Shown piece after piece: positions 38,058 through 50,500 of a stretch of 64,000 nt of DNA (positions within the stretch are counted from its first letter, which is position 1; each line of letters begins with the position of its first letter). Position numbers and translations under genes: made by a program. Below the pieces are notes generated by a model. It ran no database searches. It was not told where the DNA came from and was given only the letters and a program-made list of their open reading frames with translations. Source of the stretch: Trichoplax adhaerens (lineage: Eukaryota; Placozoa; Uniplacotomia; Trichoplacea; Trichoplacidae); the NCBI RefSeq assembly GCF_000150275.1, contig NW_002060954.1:496287-560286 (forward strand). Reading direction: 5' to 3'.

Positions 38058-38160
38058 CTCATGATTAGCAATTGCTTGTAGCTGTTTCAATAAAGCTCTA
38101 GCAGGTTCGTGCACACTTTTGTAGTTTCGCAATAAAGGTAAATTCCTCGGTATAATTTCC
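38058..38160 (-). CDS. Possible 5' exon of the ZCCHC8-like gene
   Basis: An open stretch on the minus strand ends in the donor CATGAG|gtatat and reads PRNLPLLRNYKSVHEPARAL followed by LKQLQAIANHE, which is plausible helical protein. It sits just downstream of the repeat cluster, where a 5' exon would be expected. Its phase (0) does not fit the next candidate exon (needs 2), so either another exon intervenes or the call is wrong. Confidence 0.3.
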
Positions 38161-38610
38161 TAGTACTGTAACAAGCAGTTGCACGTCATACTGTACTGTA
38201 CTGTACAGTACTATCTTGACAATATACTGTACTGTATCAAGATTCAATGATCATAAAATACCCGTACTGTACTGTACGTACAGTATAGTACAGTACAGTA
38301 TACTGAGTTCGAGTGTGAACATTCAGTGTACTGTACTCTACAGTGTACAGTACAGTGGTGAAGTGCGTACTGTACAGTACTGTACAGTAATGACTATTGT
38401 ACTGTACTGTAACTTACAGTACTGTACTGTACAGAGTGATTATTGTACAGTACTGTAATTGATTACTGTACTGTACAGTACTGTATTACTGTAACTTACT
38501 GTACAGTAGTACTGTACTGTACACTGTACAGTACAACCAGAATTCTACCGGAGAAAAGTTAGTGTACAGTACTGTACTGTACCGTACAGTACAGTACTTA
38601 CAGTGTAGCC
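38160..38610. repeat. GTACW palindromic repeat cluster, ZCCHC8/RNF10 promoter interval
   Basis: About 450 bp of dense GTACA/GTACT units, such as ACTGTACTGTACTGTACAGT, lie between the divergent ZCCHC8-like and RNF10 genes. The RNF10 start codon is 430 bp downstream. Confidence 0.88.
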
Positions 38611-39040
38611 TCATCTCACTGGCCTGCCTAATAAGCCATTCCAAGCAATCCGCAGCAGTCTGCAGTCTGTCTGCATCGATCCAAGCTATCTTTCATTTCA
38701 GTCGTTGTTTCACCTTATGAGTGTTGCTGCTGCTGGAAAGCTCCCGGCAAAAGGTTTATTAAATCGTACAAATCTTTGCGGTCAAGAATTTAGTTTCTTT
38801 ACAACTAAATTCTGCTTCCTTTCCAACCCCTTTTATTGATATCCATTCTTTCCCCATAACGTGTAATCTTACACAACGTATATATACATATTTTTACATT
38901 TTATCATTTCCACCATGGACTCTGGTTATTCGTATTAAGTTAAAAATTAGTCATGCATAGTAATTATACAATTCAAAGTTTCTCTTCAAATTTAAAACTT
39001 GGTTCTATTAATAAACAATTTTTGGTGCGTCTCGTTAAAA

Positions 39041-42000
39041 ATGACTCAAAACGCGGACGATTCAACAGCGGTGGAATGCTTGCTATCAAGCAACGAAGGT
39101 ATGAAAGAACAAATTCTTTAAAGTTGTATGTACAGTATATACGCATTTTTACAATAGTAACCCTAGTATACCAAGATTCTAATCTTTATTAACTTAAATT
39201 ACTTGAATCTACGTATGGATCCTCTTATTGTTCTGATTGCTCAATGCTGTATGCCTTTGATAAAGCTCTGAAATAGAGATAAATTAAAAAAAATGTGCTT
39301 TACGCTCGAATACTGTAGTCGGTCAGCGCAGTGATCGAAAGAAGTCCTGTATTTTATTATCATACAGTACTGTACACTGTACAGTACTGTACAGTACATG
39401 TGATCGTATTACTTGTACAGTACATAATACTATACTGTATACTGTAAGTCGCTGGTGCATAACTGTTTATTCAATGTTCGTGTATTACTAACAGTAAATA
39501 AATTACAATTCAACAGAAATAGCGATATGAATGTAAAAATCAGTAGGTTAGGTGGGAATTTTTTTCACAAATTACCAAGATTAAGTACTAAGTATCTTTA
39601 TTAAATCAAAAGTTTTTAATCTTTCTTCAACATATCCTTACTTCGTCATGCTATGATATATTAATTCTCAATCTCTATATCACGCTATTATCATAAATTT
39701 ATATTTTGTGATTCAAGAAATATATTGTATATAACGCTTAAGGAATTATCTGGATTTAGTATTAGCGAACAATCTATTATTGCAATAAAATGGAGTTCTA
39801 CAAAAGTTAGCGCTAGATATATAATAAGACGTAATTAAGATGGATTTTATTTGTATTCCCTACATCACTGAGATGGAGAATACAAGAAAGATAGTCAATT
39901 GTCCATTGACTCTGCCGGACCATTTTGCACTCCGCTAGCTAATCGATCTGCCGTTGGAACACCGATTGATAATCGGAAGGAAGAAAAGGTCAAAACTCGC
40001 AAAAATCAAAGGGTATATTCAGACCAGTTTTAAATTTTGGTTTGAAGGTAATGGTATTGAGAACTGAAACACTTTATCTATTTATGTAGTTCGACCTAAC
40101 TAGGGATGTACCTCGGGAAAGAGGGCGGAAGAAGGCTGGGCAATCAATAAACCATTTGCTTAATTTTACAATATCATCTGAAGATTATCCAACGGATACT
40201 CACGGTCATCATCGCAGAAATCCAAAATATCGCGTTTCTACTTTTAATAAGGAACAATATTTGCAAGCTAAGTGAGTATTCTAATAATGCCTGGTAAAGG
40301 CGAGCTACTTACCCTATAGATTGGTCATGTTTCTAAGCAGAGGATTCTATAAGAACGACAAAATATTTTGACAGCACAAATTTTTTTGTAGCTGCCAATT
40401 CTTAGTTCGCGCCGATGGTGATTACGCACTTCACAACATTGATCCTGATGTTCTCGTCCAATGGGATAACATCGAACAAGTAGTAAGCCATGGTTAAGCT
40501 GTATCGCTGACGTTTTAATAGTATTATTTAAAACTATTAAATAAAATGCTTGAGCATACATATCCAACTTTTTTGGTATTTGTATAAGAATGTAGCAATT
40601 CTGTAGCATGATTATTTATTTTGCAATGTAGCGGCTATGGTGCCATGAACTACCGTCTTGTCCGATTTGTTTGTACCCACCTACCGCTGGTAAAGTATAT
40701 AATGATATTTTCTAGTTTTTTATTTGAACTGGAATTACCTGATATAGATATCTAAATATGAATACTTTTTCTTTTAGCTAAAATTACCAGATGCGGCCAT
40801 ATTTTCTGCTGGCCTTGTATATTGCATTATTTGTCTTTGGTAAGCCAATTATAATAGTTAAAAGTATACGCATGTAATTGGTAGATTTAGTGATTTTAAA
40901 ACATGTGTTTTCACTTAGACCGAAAAGAGCTGGAAAAAATGCCCTCTCTGCCAAGAGGCAGTTCATCAAGTAGATTTAAAAAGGTAGATTTAATGTCTAT
41001 CTACTACTATTACGGTTGTTAGTAATGTGTTACCTGATCATAACCTTATCTATTTAGTGTAATCAGTATTGCTAAGCATCGCTATGCACTGGGAGAGGAT
41101 ATTACGCTATGTCTAATGCGAAGACGTAAGGTATCAAACAGAACATTGCAGCATAAGCACTTTATACCAACTCACGCTATTTTACGAACCGGTTACTACA
41201 GGATTCAACCATGGTACAGATAGCATCTGAATTGGATGATGTTCTGAGAACATCCTATATTGAAGGTATACAGCAAACTGGTGATATATTATTATGATGG
41301 AGTGAATAAAGTCTTTAGAGTGATAAAATGTCTCAATTATTGAGAGAAATACGCTTATGGCTGCAGCTACCTTTGATTGATCAGCTATTTTAAACCGTAT
41401 TTTAGATTATCGGGAAACATTTTCGAAGCTCATTTTAATAACAACCGATCAAGTTATTAAAAGGGTAATTTCACAATATGAGATAGTTTATAAAATTCAA
41501 AAGCGGTAAACATTATGCACTAATCAACTACATATTATACATGTATTCAGATAATTCAAGAAGAAGAAAGGATTCTTAGAGAAACTTTGGGTAGCACTGT
41601 CTGTCTTGAGGTCTATAAATTATTAGTTTCTGTAAAATTTTATCAAAAAGCGAAAGTTTATTGCATTGTGTACTACTTTACACGTGATAGCTATATACGT
41701 ATTTATTGCTGTATGCTACTTTATTTATTTATTTATTAATAGCTATTTACACGTATTTTCTTACTGTAGGTGGAAGAACTCACATACATCAACCGAGCCT
41801 TAGATCTACTCCAGGTTAACTGCTTTCTATAATGTATTTTGCTGCTCTCTTTAGTTGTTGAACATACTTCTGTGTGTAAATCACTTACCCGTGGATGTAC
41901 TCTATGTAATCGCATTGTTGCTTGCTATTGTAAATCCGTAGGTTCGAAAGAAGCAACTTACGGAAATTGACAGTATTTGTGTTGATGAAGTGGAGCACTC

Positions 42001-44457
42001 AAAGAACACATCTTTAAATACTCAGGTTAATACACAGAATTTTAATTTACTATCAGCATGCAAACTTTATCTCTTAAATTTATTGAATATAGAATTTGTA
42101 ACTTAAAAGTATTTTAAATTAATGTCTCGTACGTTAGGATGCTAAAAGCACACACACAAACGCAAGTGCTGCCAAAGTCAACCACCAAGATGTCTTACAG
42201 AGAATTTCTGATGAGCCGAACGATATCGGAAGTGCCGTGTAAGTATCGAGAATGTTACATTCGTATTATATAGGGAGTGATACTTAATGTCATAACATTA
42301 CCGTAATGATATTTACAGCAGTTTTTTAATGTGTGACCTATATAGATAATTAAAGTAATTTTCTTTAGTAGTAGCGATAAATTAGCAATGGCTCAACCAC
42401 CTTACGAACCTCCGGATAACTCCTACTACCTATATCAGGGTTAGATATATTGTTATCTTTAAGTGGGATTAGGTCTTAAATAAGCACTATGATTAATAAT
42501 CATGAAAAACTATTACTTATTTCTCTTAGCAAAGGACGGCCAACATATCTACTTGCATACATTTAATGCGAAGTGTTTAATTAAGGTATTAAGTTTTCTT
42601 TAGCAATACTATTGAGAAGGTATACGAGTTGCAATACTGATATACCAATTGTTAATCGTTTTAATTAGGAATATGGTAGCCTTAAAAATGCTCCTAGAAT
42701 GCTTACCGCTAGAATTATAGACCTCGAGCAATTTTCAGTGACCGAAGTATAAATACCGAACTCTATTTCGCATCTTAAAGTTATTAAATTGAATCTAGCG
42801 ATTAAATGATAATTTTGATCTTAGGAATTTCGCAGTAGAAATCGCTACCTAAGACATTTGCCACTGACATGTATGGTATACATTTGTGAACTTGATCTAA
42901 GGCAACCTACTCTTTCAAGGCCTATTCTGCAGACATTTTCAAGTACGTATAGATTTATCATATTTGATTGTCTTCATAGTACCTTAGCGATATATTTTCG
43001 TTTTAAATTAAGCGTCTTATTAAATACATTGTATGCAATTCAAGGAGAAATACGTCAGCGCAAGGAACGACGACGGAAGAAATTGTTAGCCGAGAAACGC
43101 TGTTTTACCAATAAACTTAAAGGTTATTATTAGCGGAGATTTTCATGACAGCACTTCAATTATGTATATGATCGAACTACTCTATCACCTGTGTCACTTC
43201 ACAGATAAAACAGTACCACCTCCCAATACACTTGAAAGCTTTCCTTCCATGGGATTTGTCTTGACAGGTGCTACCGCTACGTTGTCTATCTCAACTGAAC
43301 CTGTCGAAGAACCAGCTCCTGAAGGTATTTCTTTATGAAAAGGGGCGATATTCTGGATGTATCATACTGTGATATACTGTACTTATGATTAAATGGATTT
43401 GTCATGCTGTGTATTTTAAGATTTGTTGCTTGTAGTAATTCACAGCACCTGATCGATCATTCTTCGTTACATTTCTGGAATATTACTTTGATCTCATCTT
43501 GATAAGCTTATAATTAAATACGACGTATTTCATTGAAATCTTATCAGGGCTTGGTTTTTCATTAAACTGTAATACATATTATAAAGTAGATTTCTTTTTA
43601 CTATTGCTGCATATATCTTCGTAGTCATGTCAAATTTTAAATTTAACTTCTTTTATCTTGGCATCCTTTTATTAATTTTAGTATTGAATATTTGATTATA
43701 TTTATTAGAATCAATCGACTCACAATCGAGTTCATGTTACGATGCGAAGAATATTGGTACGAATGATTTTACTAAATAGTTAGGCTGATTCAATTCTATT
43801 GATATTTGTATAATGAACAAGCGGTTTAAATTAATATACCTATATAGGTAGTGAATCAGAATCGTGCCGTAATTTAGATGTACAGCCTTCATTCGCTCAG
43901 GTAGTTCCTTACAGAAAATTTCCTTTATGTATCAGAGCTTATTACGCTTGTGGTTTATACAGGCTCTTCTCAGTAATGTAAAATCTTCCGGTAATGATTT
44001 AAGTTCGGCCAACGTTCCCGAATTTAAGGGTAAGTAAATATGGCTTATGTCTAAATGGCTTTGCCTTCTAAATACATAGTGCATATGAAGTATGTAAATC
44101 TAAAAAATTTTAGCTAGTAACCAGATAAAAATTTTCAATAGATGCATTAAGAAAGAATGAGAAGATACCTTTCAAGTTAAATGACGATTCAGATAATGAT
44201 ATAAATCCTATACCTTCTTACCGCGAGTCATTTATGAACTCTTTGTCTAACAATTGGGGCGTTAATCGCGAATTACGACCATTAGAAGGTAATAACAGTA
44301 GCTATAGATCAGAATTACTGGGCCATTTATTACGATTCGACTTTTAAATCTACGTAATTATTTCGTCATTTCAGATTCTCTTAAGATTACTGGAAAAAAG
44401 AAGAAAGGCGGAAAAAAGTTACTTTTTTCCAATAGCAACCACTTAAGATATAGTTGA
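39041..44457 (+). CDS. RNF10: RNF10, RING E3 ubiquitin ligase
   Basis: RING-type E3 whose vertebrate orthologue ubiquitylates 40S proteins uS3/uS5 on stalled ribosomes. Twenty-four exons join in frame to 663 residues. Coding exons 1-9: 39041-39098, 39873-40026, 40104-40271, 40392-40482, 40632-40689, 40778-40839, 40919-40983, 41058-41130 and 41202-41265. The remainder run from 41406-41464 to 44375-44457. Landmarks: [20 protein letters not shown]; the C3HC4 [44 protein letters not shown] (~160-215, all metal ligands kept); [52 protein letters not shown]; basic [10 protein letters not shown]; and C-terminal [12 protein letters not shown], as in human. The start at 39041 is the only ATG with the right phase into exon 2. 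Exons 1-2 and donor CA|GTTTTA at 40026 rest on phase and are less sure. A short GTACW run lies in intron 1 (39362-39440). Confidence 0.93.
39362..39440. repeat. GTACW run in RNF10 intron 1
   Basis: Short array (CAGTACTGTACACTGTACAG and following units) about 320 bp downstream of the RNF10 start codon, inside the first intron. It is one of the few arrays inside a gene. Confidence 0.75.
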
Positions 44458-45479
44458 ATCACAATTTTTAGACATTGACTCTACTGTCGAAAGGTATATG
44501 ATGTGTTCGAGTGTGCTGCTAATGCATCTGAACTTTTCTGGTCTCTTAGTACGCTTTTTGAATTGCCATTAACTTAAAACATACAGATAGGGTTTAACAC
44601 CTTAGATTTATCAAATTATTACACAGTTTATCAACTCGATTGATGCAGTTAGGGTGTAGTACTTTTTGAAGATCTGAATATTTAATCTAACTTTAAGGAT
44701 TAGGATTATTTTACGCGCCTATTAATCACAACCCTTAATTCGCAATACTGTAGATGCCAACATTGTGTTATATTCGTATTTCGCTAGTCATTCGATAATT
44801 ATAGTGATCATATTTTTTGTTGCTGATTTGTTTCTGAAATTGTAATTTGTGCAGTACAGTATGTGAATCTTATGATTGATTACTCGCTGGTACTTTTTTT
44901 ATGCTCTATTTACTAATTGCTATATTACAAGACTGACAAGTAAAGTAACTTAGCTTTTTAAATACTGACCGCCAACGCTCTTACAAACAGTAAATACATC
45001 GAATAGGTTACCTAAAATTCGCGCAGCCATCGAAGCGTTTATCGTAAAAGCCAATTACACAAAGGAAATATTTAGTCAACTCTTATATATATGGACAAAA
45101 TGCTCATCATAGATTGATTATTCGTCATGGGTGCGCTTACAGTTTATACGATTAAGATTTTTCCATTTAATAAACGTACTAAATTTGTATATTCAGTTTC
45201 TATTTCTTAACAATTATTAATTAATTAATAAAATACCCTGAAGTTCTCTTATAAATGCAACGGGCACACTAAACGAAACAAACGTGATTCGTAATAAAAA
45301 CTTTCTGAATTAATAATTCAGCCGCATTACTTTCTTACCAAGTACTGTTATTAAAATTAAATTTTAAGCAAAGTAATAATAGTAATTATAGTTTCTAACT
45401 GTAACTCGAGGGCAAACGTACTGAGCAGTGCAGTCGCTCCATAGAGTTTTCACCCCTTTAAGTGCTAACAAGTATTACC
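44458..45479. other. RNF10 downstream spacer
   Basis: About 1 kb of AT-rich sequence after the RNF10 stop codon. I see nothing coding. It probably includes the RNF10 3' UTR. Confidence 0.5.
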
Positions 45480-45930
45480 AATTGTACAGTACTGTGCATT
45501 GGTCAACCGTCTTCTACACCCATTTAAATTCCTTGTCAAATACAGTATACAGTACTGTAGTGTACACTAGAGACCCTTAACTCCTACACACGCTATGACC
45601 AAATCTGATTGTTTATTTATTTATTTTATTCTACGAATGTACTGTACTAGGCACGGGCATTAATAGTCTAGTATTGTGAGTATACTGTACAGTACAGTAT
45701 CACGCGTGGGGATTCTACAAACTTGTACAGTAGTTACAGTTACCGTACTGTACTGTGCAATCAACAACAGGATTATCTGTATGGAGCACTGCTGTACAGT
45801 ACAGTATTTGTACTGCACAGTGTACAGTACAAATTGTGAGTTCTCTACAGTACCTAGTAGGCTAGTACAGTACTGTACTTTACGTCACGGTACTACTGTA
45901 TACTGTACTGTAGTAGTGTATGGGAGTGAC
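45480..45930. repeat. GTACW palindromic repeat cluster, CLIP1 upstream (1)
   Basis: First of three clusters upstream of CLIP1. Interrupted GTACA/GTACT units with tails of GTAT or GTGC. It contains CACTAGAGACCC at 45565-45576, the half-copy of the 2893 hairpin arm. Confidence 0.85.
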
Positions 45931-46099
45931 AAATAGTGCGTGAACCTCGAAAAACTGGTTCAGCCCTTTCAATAATAAAATCTATTGATTTTTTATTTTA
46001 AGTAATTGATATGATTTACCCTACTGTTAATTAATTGCATCTTTTCATAATGCATAGATTCGCTCGGTTGTGAATTTCATTGAAGATTGAGACGAAATC

Positions 46100-46390
46100 A
46101 GTCTACTGTACTGTACAATATACTGTATACTGTACAGTACAGTACGGTATACAGTACAGTACTGTACTGTACTGTACTGTACTGTATTGTGCCTGCACCA
46201 CACAGACTTACTGTACTCTGAACTGTATGTACTATGACATCCGTATGAGATACCCTTGTACAGTACTGTGCAGTACAGTACTGTATAGTACAGTAGGGTA
46301 CTGTGCATTGTACAGTACTGTACACTGTACAGTACAGTACAAGAAGGTACGGTGCACTTGTGACTGTGTACAGTACAGTATAATGATAGG
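46100..46390. repeat. GTACW palindromic repeat cluster, CLIP1 upstream (2)
   Basis: Dense cluster with a perfect six-unit run at 46154-46183 (GTACA followed by five GTACT). Both strands are open through it, giving overlapping low-complexity peptides that I do not regard as genes. Confidence 0.88.
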
Positions 46391-47149
46391 ATCAATAATG
46401 ATCTACTGTAGACTACACTGTCAAGTGTCCAACTCGTAAACGTGTACCTTGTCTCAAAAAGTAAGATAGTCAAAACGAAATTTTATAGCTAACCAGCCCG
46501 CATCGACCTATTGGGGAATCCCTAAAAAATTTCAAGTTAGTACTATATCACGTTAACTTAGCGGTAATGATCCAATCACTAATGTATAGTGCCATCTATA
46601 ATATCTCGTATATACGTATTTTGCTTAGATGAAGTTTAGTAAATTGTATTCGAAGACGAAATTCTTAAGAAATTGAACACTATTTTTTTACCTTATGATT
46701 TATAAACTTGTACAGTATCAGTATTACTACATTCATCGAACCAAAAATGCGAACCTGCTGCTTCATTATGTGTTTCTGAAGTTACTACTGCAATAATTGC
46801 GTTTACTTCTTATTTTAAAACTTGCCTTTGGTAGAGATTGAAATACTATAGTAAATTGATTCCATCTTATACCAATTACGGGAAGAGCATATTGTAAATG
46901 GTACAGTATTTACCTCCTCACGTTTAAATCTTCAAATACACGTACCGTAAATTGAAACATAACGTACTTTCTTTATTATAAAGATTATGCTAGTTTTCAA
47001 TTGATGTACTGCGCTATACGCTAGTTGTAAATCAGAATAAGATCAATGCAAAACATTTTACAGATTTTATCTGTTTATTCCGCCAGAAGAATCAGATAGC
47101 AGTCATGTCAGTCATCAATCTTGAAAATGATACTCTACATAGTCACTAC

Positions 47150-47315
47150 TACAGTACCACTGTCAACTGTACAGTACTTGCTGTACGTACTCTACTGTAC
47201 TGTACTGTAGTACAGTACAGTACTGTACCATACTGCACATACAGTACAGTATACTGTACACTGTACAGTACTATAACATTTGATTTTAGTCTGTTGATAA
47301 TTATGTACAGTATTA
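47150..47315. repeat. GTACW palindromic repeat cluster, CLIP1 upstream (3)
   Basis: Cluster 200-360 bp upstream of the CLIP1 start codon, with runs such as GTACAGTACAGTACTGTACC. Unique AT-rich DNA separates it from the ATG. Confidence 0.85.
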
Positions 47316-47511
47316 TTATAATAATTATCTAGGCTTAATTACACTACTGTATTATTAAGTCTTGGCATATAGGCACTTTTTCGACGTTAAAAATTCAAGT
47401 TTAAAATTAAACGGATTGCGAAGTATCTTCAGTGCATTACGATTTTAATTAAGAAACATCGACTGTTGCTAATCGCTAAATTTTTAATCGTTCTCCTTTA
47501 TTCGGAGTAGG

Positions 47512-50500
47512 ATGAGTAGAATACCATCGAATTTTGGTAAGAGTAAAATCGGTCAACCCTCGAATGGTAGTGCAGCTTTGACTCGGACAGGTTCAACGAG
47601 TAGCTCAATAAAACCTTCGTCAGGCCTTAAACCTCTTAGTAGTGCACTCAAGCCTCCTTCTGCCGGCACCAAAATATCGAAAATATCCCCCGCATCGAGC
47701 GTGAAGAGTTTTAGCACCGAGTCATCACGTTCCTCTTCTCCAACACGCCGGCCAGGCTTGCAAGCGCCTAAAGGAGTTGGAGAGATTAAAAAGCCAGTGA
47801 CCAGTGGATTAAAAGCCCCTATACCCAAAACTAGTAGTAATAAAGCCAATACTCAAACAGTCAAAAAATCTGCAAATGCAGGTCTAGCGAAGCCGAAAAC
47901 GAAAACTACCGAGGTTGCTCAGCCATCGAAGAAGGCCGTGCCTAAACTAACTTCTAGTCTTTCAAAACCTAAAGCAGCAGGTCTCCATCAAAGTGGACAT
48001 TTACAATACGGGGGTTCTTCAGCGGGTACAGCTCATAACGCAAGCCGTAGTCAATCAAGTTCGCATCATGTAACTGGCACAGATGTTACGGGACGACCAC
48101 AAACATCTTCATTTAAGAAGTCAACGTCAACTGCTTCACTATCTGGTGTTGAGGGATATGAAATTGGTGATCGTGTGATGACTAGTGGTAATAAACTAGG
48201 GACAGTATCTTACGTTGGGAAGACCCAATTTTCATCCGGCATGTGGATTGGTGTTACTTTAGATGAACTGCTCGGTAAAAATGATGGCTCGGTATCTGGA
48301 GTTGAATACTTCCGCTGTGCACCTAAGTATGGCATTTTTTGTCGACCTGAAAACGTTGAGCCTGATCGAACATTTGTTCTGAGACCATCTAGTCGGGTTA
48401 GTTCAATGTCGAGTTTAATTAGTGGTATGGAAAGTATTGCCGAAGAGGCCAACGCAGAGGTTACTGTTGGAGATCGTGTTATTGTCTATGGCAAGACAGG
48501 AACTCGTAAACAGGGTACCTTAAGATATCTTGGTAGCACCATATTTGCTTCTGGTGAATGGGCAGGTGTAGAACTAGATGATGCTTCTGGAAAGAATAAT
48601 GGCGCTGTTTCGGGAACTAGGTACAGTAAGATGATTAATATCAGGATTATGTAATGAAATGTTTCCTTGAAATCTAATTTATCAATATTACAAAAGGGCA
48701 ATATGTTATCTAGTGTATAGTTAACGTCGATTTTTACGTTATTTGCGTATGATTATGATTATAATTATATTTATTATTAATGTATTAATTAAATTAGGCA
48801 CTAAAATTAACGATACGAATATATGTTAGTTACTGCTTACAGTCGCAAACAAGAAAAAATTAATTTGAGATTGAGTAGACTTCATCAATATAATTGTATT
48901 TAAATTTAATTTAATTTGCGTAGATCTCTTTGCCATACAGTATATAGCTGTAGCTTTAATGCTAGTTATCATAAAGAACTAGATAATTACTATCATAAAA
49001 CATAATAATGCTATTTGCAATTATCTTTTAATGCAGATATTTCATGACGAAATTAGATTCTATTTGTTCATATCGATATATTGTATCTTTACTTTTTCTT
49101 TACTTATTCCTTAATTAAGGTATTTTACATGTCCTCCTAAACATGGTTTATTCGTGCCTTCACATAAAGTCGCTCCAATTCCGGTTGATGATGTCGATGA
49201 CTTTCCACCAGATGCAGGCAATATTAGCGGTGATAGAGATAATGATAAAGAGATGATAGAACTAGAGCAACAGTTGTTACAGCAACAATTTGAGTTACTA
49301 GAACAACAGATGATTGAAGAAGGGGATAGCGATGAACATTCAAATGGCCCAAACGTGAAAGAAAGTGATGAAAATAGTAACGTTTTAAAGGATGATACAC
49401 AAGTAAATCTTGAGCCCATTGACACAAATCCCATAGATACTGACGCTGATTTCGAAGCAATTGAGAAGCAAATTAATGAAAGTTTACATATGAACGAAGA
49501 GAATAACAAACTAGTTTCACCTGCGCAACCGCATATTGATAGCAGTGTAGAGCCGATTGCGAATATAGAAGATCAATCGCCAATCGAGAGTGGTACCGAA
49601 AATACAGTATCTAACCAATTAGATAACAATGTCGACGGGGATTATCTTAACCTTGAAGAAGCCGTAAAAAGTATTGATGAGATTACTAAACCATATGAAG
49701 ATGATAATTGCGTGACTGGTAGTAACGATGGGAACTCACTTGAATCGGATTCTGTTAAGAATAAAGAAATTATTGAGGAAGCTGGGAATAAAGATATTAC
49801 GGATAACGTTATTGATGAAGCTTTCGACAGTGATAATAAGAATCTCATAATTAACTTGGATGGTATGTTTAAACAAATAATAAACTTAAAAAAAGTTATC
49901 TTACGGACCGACCTATTAGATAATGAAGAAGATATTCGTAATAAGCAGAATCTCTGGGTTGATATCTTGGTTAATGCAATCGATGAAATCAATGAACTAC
50001 GATCTCGAGAGGATGGCAGGTAAGATCGATTGATAAGCTAACTGATTAGCCCTCTATTATCAAGATGTTTTATGATTGTTTACAGAATTGTCAATAACCA
50101 TTTGTTTTATAGACTACGTTGACCACGATATCAAATAATATTTTAAGCTCTCTAAGTTTTTATCTGAATTTAATAGTAGTGAAAAATATCAAGACATTAC
50201 TGAAAATACGGAAAATGATTCAGGAATTGATCGATTGCATAAGATTGAACAGCTGGAGAGAGAGAATAAGCAGTTGGCAGACATGCTGCAGAAAGAAAAA
50301 AGTAGCACCGCTGACGATTTACGCAAATCATTGGACGATGCAGTTCTAAGAATATTTGAATTAGAGAATGAACATGATCAATTGAAGAAAGGCCATGAAC
50401 TTATTGATACTGAACTAAGAAAGTCGCTCGATAAAATGAAAGAAGAAGAAGGAAAGATTAAATCCGCTAATGAACGTATTACCGAATTAGAAGAAGAACT